DNA from: Aurantiochytrium sp. KH105
Lineage: Eukaryota > Sar > Bigyra > Thraustochytrida > Thraustochytriidae
Reading direction: 5' to 3'
DNA length: 64,000 bases
NCBI GenBank assembly: GCA_003116975.1
Contig: BGKB01000011.1
Span: forward strand, 310,001-374,000
Below are positions 9,556 through 19,416 of this stretch, piece after piece. Positions within the stretch are counted from its first letter, which is position 1, and each line of letters begins with the position of its first letter. The position numbers and the translations under genes were made by a program. The notes under the pieces are model-generated. The model did not search any database and was not told the DNA's origin. It saw only the letters and a program-made list of their open reading frames with translations.

Positions 9556-11813
9556 ATGCTCGGCGAAGGTAGCACAAGAAGTGCCAAGACCGTGCCTGGC
9601 CAGGAGAATGCGCAAGCGCAAGAGCAAGGTCCTGTACAAGGACCTCTCCAAGCGCACGAACCTGAGCAAACGCAGACGCCTGAGCAGGAGCCAATCGCAA
9701 AGATAGAACGGGCACAGGAAGATGGCCGCCAAGGGCCACATTACCACCACCACCAGCAGCAGCAGCACGAAGAGCGCCAACAAGGACCGCGCAACAAGCT
9801 CGTCATGGAGCGCGTCAGCTACACCGTAAACAAAGGCCAAACAACCATTCTAGACAGGGTTTCCGTGAGTGTCGCCAGCGGCGAGCTCGTTGCTGTAATG
9901 GGCGCCAGTGGAAGCGGGAAAACCACGCTTGAAATGCTCATGACAGGCGTTACACCGCAAGCGTCCGGCACCATCTTTCTCAACGGCGTCGTCGTTGGCC
10001 AAGCCGAGCTTCGTCGTGCAGTGGTCTACGTCCCGCAGGACGACCTCTTGCTGCACACCATGACCACCGAAGAAGCCCTCCTCGAGTCTGCAAAGTTCAA
10101 CAATACGACAAACGCAAGCTTGGAGACACTCAAAGCTCGCGTTGAGACGCTCTTAAAGAAGTTCAATCTGCACACTTGCAGACATGTCCGCGTCGGCAGC
10201 CCTGAAACGAAAAAGGGTCTTTCCGGCGGCCAGCGCAAGCGTCTCAGCATCGCGCTAGAAATGATTGCAAGCAAGGCTTTTCTCGTCCTCGACGAGCCGA
10301 CTTCCGGTCTCGACTCGAGCTCGGCGGACGCCGTGGTCGCGCTTCTCCGCGCCACCGCATCCAACGAAGGCACTGGGGTGCTTGCGACCATTCACTCTCC
10401 GTCCGCCGAACTCTTCTTCAGCTTTGACAAGATATTGCTTCTTGTCCAGGGCCGCATGGCCTACTTTGGGCCCACCAAGGAGATGATGAGCTTCTTCAAT
10501 ACAATCGGTTTTCACTGTCCAGAATACACCAATCCTGCAGACTGGGCAATCAAGCTGCTCACGGTTAATGAGGAGTCTGGTACCGTCGAAGACCAGGAGC
10601 GCATTGACAAGATCGTGACTGGGGCGAGCAATATTGAGGTCCGAACGTCCAGCATCTTACCACACGTACAAAGCGCTTCCCCTGCAAAGATAGAGGTCGA
10701 CCCGTCTGTCTTGCCCTCGGAAACTGATCTTGAAAATGGCCCGCAACATGAGATTGATCGCGGTGGGGTTCATTCGGCGATATCCAATTATGAACCTCTT
10801 GCCACGGTCCCGATGCTGCCCCTGGGCTCTCAGATTGCCATTCTCTTGCGGCGCAACATTCGCCATATGAAGCGCGAGCCAGCGCTTGGTCGAGCGCGCA
10901 TGGGATCGCACACTCTTCTCGGCGTCGTCATTGGTATTCTCTTTTACAACCTCGCTCCGAGTGCCTCTTCGATTCCGGATCGAATTGCGCTCAACCTTTT
11001 CTGTATGGTCTTTCTCATGCTCTCGTGCGCTCTGCCCACAGTCATTACGTTTCTGCCCGAGCGCGCGGTCTTCATCAAGGAGCAGCGCAATCGTCGCTAC
11101 TCCTCAGCGGCGTTTTATCTTGCGAAAGCGTTTGCAGATCTGCCCTTGCAGATCATTCCGGCTGCCATCTTCTTCACCATCGTTTTCTTCATGTCCGGCT
11201 ACGGTGACGGAGATGGAGATGGCGGCTCCTTGGGCATTCGTTATGCTTCAATGCTTCTCGCGTTGCTTGTTTTCGTTCTGACCGTACATGCTTGGGCAAC
11301 CTTTATTTCATGCGTTGCTCCAAGTCTCAGCGTTGCTATCTTCATGGTGCCAATGTCATTTGTAAGTTTTGAGACCCAGGCCTACTTGCGACTGAGTTGC
11401 TTTCACGAATCGTAGTATCCGACTCGCGCAAGTCATACATGTTTTCTGACGGAGATTTCACACTCGTTCTGTTGCTTGTGACGCAGATGCCAATGCTTTT
11501 GCTCATGGGCTTTTTCAAGCCGGTCGATGACATCTCGTGGATCTTGCGCTGGGCTAGCTATTTTCCAAACTTTTTCAGTCCGGTGTGGCGCATGATCAAC
11601 ATTGCTGGCTTTATCAACTTTCAATTTTCAGGAGGCTCGACGTCTGGCACGGGTTTCACCAATGGCAACCAGGTTCTACAAAGCAGGCTTGCAATCGATA
11701 GCTCCTGGAATGCGTACTGGCAAGCTTTTGGAGTCTTGCTTGCCTACCTGGTTTGCGTTCGCATCGCAGCCTTTGTTGCGCTCGTCAAGCTTCACACCAA
11801 AGGTAGCAAATAA
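9556..11813 (+). CDS. ABCG-type half ABC transporter (one intron)
   Basis: Exons 9556-11361 and 11487-11813 encode about 710 residues in the White/ABCG order, nucleotide-binding domain before membrane domain. From Met at 9556: a Gln/Glu-rich lead of ~80 residues, Walker A GASGSGKTT (116-124), signature LSGGQRKRLS (222), Walker B FLVLDEPTSGLDSSS (~241), then about six hydrophobic segments with the ABCG-like PERAVFIKEQRNRRYSS and GFFKPVDDISW motifs. A half-transporter must dimerise, and members of this family export lipids, sterols or drugs; the substrate here is unknown. An in-frame ATG at 9319 would add 79 residues but lies in duplicated promoter-like sequence. The intron was needed to join the last membrane helices and has canonical borders. 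Confidence 0.88.
11362..11486 (+). other. Intron of the ABCG gene
   Basis: A 125-bp intron, donor TTT|GTAAGTTTT and acceptor GTGACGCAG|ATG, phase 0. Without splicing the frame ends at a stop 18 codons after the donor; with splicing, the ABCG membrane domain continues smoothly (MSF|MPMLLLMGFF). Confidence 0.85.
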
Positions 11814-11945
11814 GTAAAAGCTCAATTCATCAAAAGGTATAGCATGCCACCAATCAAGTTCGCGTGACAAGGTCGAAGTTTTGAAAAAGGAAGGTTACAG
11901 GTTGATCTCTATTTTTCGTTACAAACGCATCGAAATCTCAGCGCG

Positions 11946-12020
11946 AAGTGAAAGATACATAGCACACGCTAAGTGAAAGATACATAGCACACGCTAAGTG
12001 AAAGATACATAGCGCACGCT
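11946..12020. repeat. Three 25-bp tandem repeats between convergent genes
   Basis: Unit AAGTGAAAGATACATAGCAC followed by ACGCT occurs at 11946-11970, 11971-11995 and 11996-12020; the third has one change (GCGCACGCT). It lies in the 248-bp spacer between the converging 3' ends of the ABCG and receptor kinase genes, so it may be in a 3' UTR or termination region. Confidence 0.9.
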
Positions 12021-12061
12021 CCCAGCAAACATGCGAAAGATCTTAGCAAGAGAACTCAGGC

Positions 12062-15000
12062 CTACTGTGTGTCTGCTTGCGCCTCCGCCTCTACGGCGCC
12101 TGCTTCCCCTTGATTTTTCTTGCTGGAACTAGCATCCTGCACAGGCACGACAACGGACTGAGGCTCGACTTGAGTCAATGAACGAAGCAAAGAGTTTTGC
12201 TGTGATGCTCTTGCGAGAAGCTTAGTTAGTGCTTTGCGAATGGCCTCCACATTGGGCCGTTCAGCCGGGTTTCCGTTCATGCAGGCCTCCATCAATTGCA
12301 AGTAAGCAGAGTATTCTTCCTTGTCCACGAACATGGTGTTCTCCAAAGAAGGTGTTTCCAATTTGACGTTTTCCATGCAGCGTCTCCGGGCAATTGTTGT
12401 GAAATCGAGCCCTGAAAAAGGCTCTTTGACTGCCAAGACTTCCCACATCATCACACCGAAAGCGAAAATGTCAGACTCGGGCAGAAATTCTTCAGCCATA
12501 AGAACTTCAGGCGCTGACCATCCCGGTGATCCTAGCTTCTGCTCGCTCTTGGAAAATACCTTGTGAACAAAGTCAAAGCCAAAGCCGCCTAGTTTTGCTG
12601 TGCAAGCACGATTTGTAACACGCATCATGCTACTTCGTGTCTGAGGCTTGAAAAGGCTGACATTTGAAGCGCGGACATTCTTGTGCACGATTGGCGGTCG
12701 CATTGAGTGCAGGGCTCCAAGTGCGGCTGCAGTATCGGACAGAGCTTGCAAGACAACACCCCGCGTTTCCACTGGCAGAGCCTCGCTCTCTGCATCTACT
12801 TCTTGCTTCAAGCGCGAAGTAATAAAGTCCCATAGTGTCCCCATCGTCGGAGCTTCAACCACAATGGCGACTTTATCCGGCTGCGTCCAGCCACCGCAAG
12901 TTCCGACGACGTTCTTGTGCGAGATCTGCATGCGGGCATCCATTTCGGTGACAAACACCTTCTTTAGATCCGTGCGGGCCCCAAGATCAAATACGAGCAC
13001 ATTAACTTGGACTTCCTTCCTCGCATCCTCCATGGACATGGGATGCGCAGGTGACGGCGCCCCTGCCCCGGGTGACGCAGCCGAGCTTGTGCGTTTACCG
13101 CCAAAATGATTTCTTCCTGAAGGGCCACGGCTGGGCAATATAAGCGTGCCGACAGTGGCTTGCGTCGAAAGAGCGTGTATCTGCCTCCCGCTCGGATTCT
13201 TGTTCATATGGCCAAGGACGTCAGGATTCTCGTCAATGGCTTGACTGTGCGTTCGCAATCTTGATGCAATTGTCTTTCCGAGGATCCCCATTCCTTGAGA
13301 AGCGCCTCCGTGACCAGGACCCTGACTCGGTGGGCCTTGGCCTGCGCCGAAGTGCCCAAGGTTTGTGATCATGCCCGTTAACGAAAGCCTTCCGTTGCGC
13401 TGACCAATTGTTGTTCGTCGCTGAAATTTGTACGTGTCGCCGACCCATCGGGCCTCGAATACCCGCCAATAGTCCCCCTCGACAATTGGTTTGCCGAGGT
13501 CAATGTACTTTATTGTCGTCTGATAGTTAATGTACCAAGGCTTGTCCGTGTGCTCCGCAAGCTTTTTCGTCTGTTGTGAGGCCTTTGTGTTTCGCCGACG
13601 AAACTGTGCGCTCTTGAGTTTTGATGATAACATATCTGGTGCGCCCGAATCGATCCAATCTTGCTGCAGTTCAGTTAGCTCCACTGCCACCTCCGCGAGC
13701 GATGGGCGGTCCTTCGGGTTCGTGAGCATGCATCTACGCGCCAAATCTTTGACCTTGGGTGGACACGTTTCCCCAAACGATGGTCGAATTCCCTCATCTA
13801 CAACTTTGATGGTAACCTCGAAGGGAGCCATGCCCTTGTATGGCTGCTCAAGGCTCGCAATCTCGGCCATGATTACTCCAAAGCTGAAAACGTCAGCTTT
13901 CTCGGTGAAGGGGCCTCCCTCAATGATTTCTGGAGCTGTCCACTGAGGAGTTCCTGCTCTTTGCGCAGCCGCCGTCTTGAAGGGATCGAACTTGCGCGTG
14001 CTTCTCAGACGAGAATTTGCTTCTCCGCTTCCGCTGCCACTCGGTATAGAATCCAAACCAGATCCACGTAAGTTTGTCTTGACCGTCAGCGCACCTTCAC
14101 CTCGCTCTGTCGCAGACACCTTGCTGGAACCGGAACCCGAAATGTCCTGTCCCGAAACTTGCATTGCAGCCTCACTCAAGGCATGCGGCTGCCCTTTCAA
14201 GCTCTCCCGACCTCGTCCGCTCACGTCAGCTTTCCATGTCCCTTGGGTGAGCAAGACCTCGCTCTCTGGCTTTGACGAAGCCTCGTCAGAGCCTCGATAC
14301 ACCCTTTGCACAAAACTTCCACCGAAACGCGAACGTGAAAAGAGTTTGCTCGGCGTCGAGGTAGCAAAGCTCAGGCGCTGTTTTGGTGATTTCAAGCGAT
14401 CTGAGCCAGAGTCGCGTCGTATAGGTTTTGCCATTGTTGAATCGAAGAACTCCGTCGATTTGCGCAAGAGGTTCCGTTTTCGTGACTTTGAGCCCGGTTT
14501 GAGTGAGATCATGCCAAAGTCCGCGACCTTGCAGGTGTTATGAGCGCCCAAAAGAAGATTTGGGCTTTTTAGGTCATGGTGCAGCATTCCCATCTCGTGA
14601 AGATAGCTCATTCCCAGGCACGCGTCAAGTAGAATAGCCATGCGGTCAAGCCATGGCAATTCTCCTGCGAGCACCGTATCAAAGTCTGCAGCATCTTCGG
14701 CTGCTTTTGGTCTTTTGGGCATACCAATTCCGGAAGCTTTGGCCTCGGCTTTGTTGCGAATCGCTTGAATGTAGTCGAACAATGACGCCTTGAGGAGCTC
14801 AGTGACAATGCAAAGGCGTGGCTTTTCAAAGCACGCACCCATAAAAAGAACCACGTTGGGGTGCCTTAGCTCTTGCAGAACGGCCACCTCCATGACAAAA
14901 GCTGTCACGAGAACGCTCTTGGACTCTTCCTCGTTAAAAATTTTGACGGCAACGTCTTTGCCATGCCATTTTGCCTTGAATACAATACCGGTCGCACCCT

Positions 15001-16411
15001 GTCCAAGTTGCTTGGTAATGTGGAGTTCGTTGAACATGATGCGCCACGACTTGGTTGGCTGCATCAAATACTGCTGTTTGAGCATGAAGCGATTGTAACC
15101 TGCAGTCAGAACCGTGAAAATGAGGCACCCACTGAGTGCAAAAGCGACCTCAAAAAAAATGGAACCCCAGTCGAATCGCGCCTTTGATACAACCGCTGTA
15201 AAGCCCAAAGCCCACGTGGCATTGTCCCCATCGGAAATGCCACTTGTCGCGGCAATGCCGAGTAGTACCCCATCGCTCACCACTGTGCTAGCTTCAAGCT
15301 GGCCAAGACGCATCGAAGGCGCCATCAAGTGATGCGTAGAGCCCACTGCGCTGAGCACCTCTGATCCGCGCCACTTGAGTGCTTCCGACATCGACAAGTT
15401 GGTCCCTTGTGCATCCAAGAGCATCGTGACTGCGTCAAGCGCTCGCTGGGCTTGTATTGCCATACTTTCATATGCACCCAACGAAGCATTCGCAAATACT
15501 GGACTTGTTAGCAACGATGAGAATCGCGCTTCCTCCAAGGCAGGAAGGAGCATGACGTAAGTATCGTTTGCTTGAACTGTGTTTTTCTCCGGAAATGTAG
15601 CTGTCACAAGCGAATCACTCTCGAGCTCGCGCAGAATGTCCGAGGGCTGAAGCCAAATGATCTGCTGCGCATCTGTTCGCTCGCGCAAGGACTCCACAAG
15701 AGGATTTAATCTACTAAGCGCGCCTTCGTCGACTGGACAGGGGACAACCCAAGCTCGTACATGGGGCAGTACCTCGATCTCTGCCTCTGTTGTGCAGGTA
15801 TTAACTTCAATCGACGCGCTCTGCAATCCAAAGTATAATGCATGCTCAGCCTCGCATGACGAAAGTCCAGCGCTTAAGATCCCAACGCTCGTCCATTTAG
15901 CGGCCGCCGTTAGTGTTATAAAGGATTCGATGTGTTGCGTCCAAGGCGGCATGCTGCTGAATAAGCTCGGCATCTCGATGTTCATGGCCTGCCACGAGTA
16001 TGAGGCTACGGGAACCTGAAGAGCGCCGAGAACTGCAAGATTTGCATCGGACGCTGATTGACATGGCGCAGCGAGTACCAGATCATATGATGCAGCCTTT
16101 TCGAGAACCTCCCAGGGAGAACATCGTAAGAGCGCGATTTCTTCCACGACAATAACAGGAGCCTCCGCGGCAAGGTACGAGCGTACGGTTTCGATGACGA
16201 GCTCGGCGCTTAAATCTTCGGGATCTCTAAAAATACCCAGGCGACAGGCGTGCTCTGCCTCGGACTCATTGGTAAGCTTGCAGGCTTCTAGCGGGAGCAA
16301 AACATCGCTGCCGTCGCTCAATGTCGCCGAGGCGTGTGCTGCTGCAATGGATATGAACAAGCTCAAGCACACGAGTGATCCTGCTGCCCACGCACGCGTG
16401 GCAAGACGCAT
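12062..16411 (-). CDS. Receptor-like protein with TKL kinase and trailing pseudokinase
   Basis: A 1449-residue protein. The ATG at 16411 (TCCACCATG) gives a classic signal peptide; the frame extends upstream to 16663 but would bury it. Residues ~35-415 form a two-lobed ligand-binding-like ectodomain, faintly like ANF-receptor/periplasmic-binding folds, with Asn-X-Ser/Thr sites. One membrane helix follows (~420-440). Kinase 1 looks active: GQGATG loop, Lys490 in VAVK, HHDLKSPN with Asp613, DFG at 631, APE Glu828 and TKL-like GTPQWTAPE. Between DFG and APE lies an insert of about 170 residues rich in Ser, Arg and Gly. Kinase 2 (~965-1385) lacks the VAIK lysine, has HKNVRASN (Asn1245 for the catalytic Asp) and GFG (Gly1276 for Asp), and so is a pseudokinase; it also has a long Gly/Ser insert early. 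Likely a plasma-membrane signalling receptor; the ligand is unknown. Confidence 0.9.
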   Translation of the reverse strand: MRLATRAWAAGSLVCLSLFISIAAAHASATLSDGSDVLLPLEACKLTNESEAEHACRLGIFRDPEDLSAELVIETVRSYLAAEAPVIVVEEIALLRCSPWEVLEKAASYDLVLAAPCQSASDANLAVLGALQVPVASYSWQAMNIEMPSLFSSMPPWTQHIESFITLTAAAKWTSVGILSAGLSSCEAEHALYFGLQSASIEVNTCTTEAEIEVLPHVRAWVVPCPVDEGALSRLNPLVESLRERTDAQQIIWLQPSDILRELESDSLVTATFPEKNTVQANDTYVMLLPALEEARFSSLLTSPVFANASLGAYESMAIQAQRALDAVTMLLDAQGTNLSMSEALKWRGSEVLSAVGSTHHLMAPSMRLGQLEASTVVSDGVLLGIAATSGISDGDNATWALGFTAVVSKARFDWGSIFFEVAFALSGCLIFTVLTAGYNRFMLKQQYLMQPTKSWRIMFNELHITKQLGQGATGIVFKAKWHGKDVAVKIFNEEESKSVLVTAFVMEVAVLQELRHPNVVLFMGACFEKPRLCIVTELLKASLFDYIQAIRNKAEAKASGIGMPKRPKAAEDAADFDTVLAGELPWLDRMAILLDACLGMSYLHEMGMLHHDLKSPNLLLGAHNTCKVADFGMISLKPGSKSRKRNLLRKSTEFFDSTMAKPIRRDSGSDRLKSPKQRLSFATSTPSKLFSRSRFGGSFVQRVYRGSDEASSKPESEVLLTQGTWKADVSGRGRESLKGQPHALSEAAMQVSGQDISGSGSSKVSATERGEGALTVKTNLRGSGLDSIPSGSGSGEANSRLRSTRKFDPFKTAAAQRAGTPQWTAPEIIEGGPFTEKADVFSFGVIMAEIASLEQPYKGMAPFEVTIKVVDEGIRPSFGETCPPKVKDLARRCMLTNPKDRPSLAEVAVELTELQQDWIDSGAPDMLSSKLKSAQFRRRNTKASQQTKKLAEHTDKPWYINYQTTIKYIDLGKPIVEGDYWRVFEARWVGDTYKFQRRTTIGQRNGRLSLTGMITNLGHFGAGQGPPSQGPGHGGASQGMGILGKTIASRLRTHSQAIDENPDVLGHMNKNPSGRQIHALSTQATVGTLILPSRGPSGRNHFGGKRTSSAASPGAGAPSPAHPMSMEDARKEVQVNVLVFDLGARTDLKKVFVTEMDARMQISHKNVVGTCGGWTQPDKVAIVVEAPTMGTLWDFITSRLKQEVDAESEALPVETRGVVLQALSDTAAALGALHSMRPPIVHKNVRASNVSLFKPQTRSSMMRVTNRACTAKLGGFGFDFVHKVFSKSEQKLGSPGWSAPEVLMAEEFLPESDIFAFGVMMWEVLAVKEPFSGLDFTTIARRRCMENVKLETPSLENTMFVDKEEYSAYLQLMEACMNGNPAERPNVEAIRKALTKLLARASQQNSLLRSLTQVEPQSVVVPVQDASSSKKNQGEAGAVEAEAQADTQ

Positions 16412-17516
16412 GGTGGAGCGCATGCGCCTGCGCCCGCCCATAGGCTCCTGCGAGCCAAGCGCTCTCGCGCGCTGCCGCATCAGGAGCAACCCTGCGCGGC
16501 GTCGCGGAAACGGAGAGAATTTGATACGCGCGTGTGCGTCTCTACACCTATCATGGGTCGTACAGTGTCTCATGCGCTCACCTAAGGTTCTACCAAAAAC
16601 ATGGGTTTTATACGAATCTTGTGCGTCCCTACGTGATGTGATCACATCTTGTTGAGTGTGCACTACAGCGGTGTGTGCTCAACGGCACAACCTCACTCAT
16701 CGTCACATTTATTCCATTGGGACCGATATTTTGTCCGGAACGAAAACTTGTTTGGCAAGCTGACTCGAGGGGCATCATGAGCTAGGGAGACGTTGCAACT
16801 TCCATACAGTACAGAGCGATAATTTGATTGACAGTCGCTTTTAAGACCAGTCCAGTTGCCTTGAGCAAGAGCAATCAAGAATCATCGAGCCCTCTCCGAG
16901 TTTTCGACTTTTCCAACGGATCGTCCAGAAGTTGCCGGGTTGGGGGGGGGGGGGGAAGGTGCGTCCAGATCGCCATCTTAAACCGTTTATCATCCTATTA
17001 AGCAGATAAATTTCTACCTCTCAACTTCTGCAATGCCCCCCTAAATTGATCCGTTGGCCGCACTCTTCGTCCAAAGGCGGCTCGGACCGGAAACGTGCGC
17101 GTACGCCGAGGCCGAAGGTTTGGCGACAGCGAGCAAGCAGGCAAGCAAGCAAGCAAGCGAGCGAGTAAGCAAGTAAGCAAGCACAAGCACGAGCTCCTGC
17201 AAGCGCCAAGTTCTCGCCTCGAGCGAGAGCGCGCTCGTGCTCGTGACCGCTTTCGTAGACTGGCCGGCGGCTGAGGCCGCCTAACCTACCTAGCTAGATC
17301 CCGGTCCCCTTTGCTTGCACTTTCGACGCCAACGCCTGCGCGAGGTTGCGCCAGAACTAGCTTCGACGCGGCGACCAAGCACGCTCGCGCAGCAGTTCGC
17401 CTCGGCGTGGCGCAGAGCGGAGCGGAGCGGGCCCGGCGCGAGCTTGCCCCTGCGCGCATCCGGCGTTGTGAGCCGGCAGAGTCGAGACGCCGCGAGGGAG
17501 AGCAAGGCCGAGCACG
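16412..17516. promoter_or_regulatory. Divergent spacer between receptor kinase and CFAP45
   Basis: About 1.1 kb without a convincing gene, expected to contain both promoters. It holds an uninterrupted run of 14 G at 16942-16955 and an AAGC/GAGC tetranucleotide array at about 17128-17185. The part next to the kinase is open in frame (to 16663) but reads as unstructured Arg-rich sequence before the signal peptide. Confidence 0.5.
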
Positions 17517-19100
17517 ATGATGGGCGGCGACAGGAGCAGCGTGCGCAGCGGCGGCTCGCGAGGGTACCGGCGCGTGGGCGGAGGTCGCGACGTGGACGAG
17601 ACGCTGTTCGCGAGCTCGCACCCAAACAGCGTGAGCCGAATGCAAAAAGCGCGCGAGGACACTGGGTTCCACAAGGCGAACAGCCTGAAGAGCAGCAAGA
17701 GCAGCGGCAGCAACAACAACAACAATAACCAACGCGGACGTGCCGAGTCGAAGCAGGGTGAAGTCGTGATCTCGCGCAGACAGCTGGAGATGATCAAGGC
17801 GCGAGCAAGCATCGTGACTCCCGAGCAGCGAGCCGCCGAAAAGGCTCGCGAGGAGGACGAGCGCAAGGGGCGCATGGCCAAGGCCCAGGCCCGCAAGGAG
17901 CGCATGCTCCAGCTCGAAGAGGAGCGCAAGAAGAAGAAGAACTTGACCGCAGAGGAAAAGGAAGACGAGCAAAAGACGAACGCGACGCTCGCCCGTGCTG
18001 CAGCCATGCGTCTGGAGCAAATGGACCAAGTGAAAACCATGCGCCGCAAAGTAATGTACGCACAATGCGCCAAGATCCGCGACACCCAAATCCAGGAGAA
18101 GGAGCAAAAGGTTGTCGAGGAGAAGGCCTTCGAGGAGAGGCAGGACATTCTGATGGAGATTGATCGTCTGCGCGATCTGCAACGCGTCGAGGCGCTCAGA
18201 AAGACGCGCGAGCACAATCAACGCGAGGATGCCAAACAAATTCGCTATCAGATCGAAGAGCGCGAGCGTCAGCGCATCGTCGAAGAGGAGCTTCGCGAGC
18301 AAGAGAAACAGCAAATGAAGCTCATGATCAAGCGACAGGAAGAGGAGGCCGTCCGCAAGCGGGAAGCCCATGCCAAGGCGAGCAAGGCTCTTCTCGAAGA
18401 AGTCCTCGAGGCCAACGAGATGGCCATCGAGCAGAAGCAGCGGCGGAAGCAAGAAGAAAAGGAAGAGGACGAGCGCATTCTGCGCTGGCAAGAGGAGAAG
18501 CGTCTGCAGGAAGAGGCCATCGAGGCCGAGAAGCTTGCCATTAAGCAGGCCAAGGATCGCGAATTCTTCGAGCTGGCATCGCAAATGAAGCGGTCCATGG
18601 ACAACCGCGCCGAGCAAGACGCCCTTCGCGCCAAGCGTCATCAGCAAGAGCAAGAGCGCCGCGAGCGCAAAAAGGAGCGTGAGCTCCGCGAAAAGCAGGA
18701 GCGACAGCTCGAGGAACTGCGCGTGGCACGGGAGGAGCAGCAGAAGCGCAAGATTGAGAACATGAAACGCCTCGCCATTGCCGACAAAGAAGAGTGGGTC
18801 AAGATCAACCGCGAAAATGCCGAGATCCAGGCCCGTATTGACGCATTCGAGCGCAAGCAGCAAGAAGCTAACCAGCAGCACCAGCGCGAGCTCCGTGCGC
18901 AGATGCAGCAGCGCGAGATTGCAAAGGAGAAGCTTGAGCAGGAGAAGCAGGATGAGGCCGAGCGTCTTAAGCGTGAGAACGAGCGCTACCTGCGCATGAT
19001 CGAGAAGAAGAAGCAAGAGATTCTCTCCGAGATGCGAGATAGTGGTATTCCCGACAAATATCTTGCCGAGGTCGAGCAGATGAAAGTCACGCTGCAGTAG
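17517..19100 (+). CDS. CFAP45: Cilia- and flagella-associated protein 45 (microtubule inner protein)
   Basis: A 527-residue protein, near the usual ~550 of the family. After a Gly/Ser/Asn-rich start it has the family block VVISRRQLEMIKARASIVTP (~83-102), then a nearly continuous highly charged coiled coil (Glu, Arg, Lys, Gln) to the end, closing with SGIPDKYLAEVEQMKV, which matches the family's conserved end. CFAP45 (formerly CCDC19/NESG1) lies inside the lumen of axonemal doublet microtubules and binds adenine nucleotides. Its presence implies the organism builds a motile flagellum. The start is the first of two adjacent ATG codons (ACGATGATG). A long minus-strand frame over the same bases is a Leu-rich shadow of the coiled coil. 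No intron. Confidence 0.92.
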   Translation: MMGGDRSSVRSGGSRGYRRVGGGRDVDETLFASSHPNSVSRMQKAREDTGFHKANSLKSSKSSGSNNNNNNQRGRAESKQGEVVISRRQLEMIKARASIVTPEQRAAEKAREEDERKGRMAKAQARKERMLQLEEERKKKKNLTAEEKEDEQKTNATLARAAAMRLEQMDQVKTMRRKVMYAQCAKIRDTQIQEKEQKVVEEKAFEERQDILMEIDRLRDLQRVEALRKTREHNQREDAKQIRYQIEERERQRIVEEELREQEKQQMKLMIKRQEEEAVRKREAHAKASKALLEEVLEANEMAIEQKQRRKQEEKEEDERILRWQEEKRLQEEAIEAEKLAIKQAKDREFFELASQMKRSMDNRAEQDALRAKRHQQEQERRERKKERELREKQERQLEELRVAREEQQKRKIENMKRLAIADKEEWVKINRENAEIQARIDAFERKQQEANQQHQRELRAQMQQREIAKEKLEQEKQDEAERLKRENERYLRMIEKKKQEILSEMRDSGIPDKYLAEVEQMKVTLQ

Positions 19101-19416
19101 CTTGGGTGTCGCAGAGCAGTTTAACGCACAAAGTCAAATGGGCATACACTTTTTCTCTTCTTTTCTCAGTCGGTGCGCACGCTGGCAGTGAGTCCTTGAC
19201 TTTGTCTTTCTTGCCCGAAATGTCCGCTTTTCAAGCCAAATATGAATTGGATGAAAGTCATTCGTGTTCCTCGCACACATTCATTCTTTGTCGCATCGTG
19301 ACGCACACGGCCTGCATGTTTCATCCGAGAAGAAACCAAAACTTCTTTTGTTTATCGATTTTAGTAGCATTTGCTCAAGAAATAAATGATGAGCCACATA
19401 TTTTTCTTCTGCGTTT
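19101..19416. other. Convergent 3' spacer
   Basis: 316 bp between the stop codons of CFAP45 and SKI3. A/T-richer than the flanking genes, with an AATAAATGA near 19380; presumably the two 3' UTRs. No gene or repeat seen. Confidence 0.5.

Noticed and set aside
17286-19016. 576-codon Leu-rich minus-strand frame opposite CFAP45
   Set aside because: It is the complement of Glu/Lys/Gln coiled-coil codons, which reads as Leu/Phe/Ser-rich sequence; not a membrane protein.
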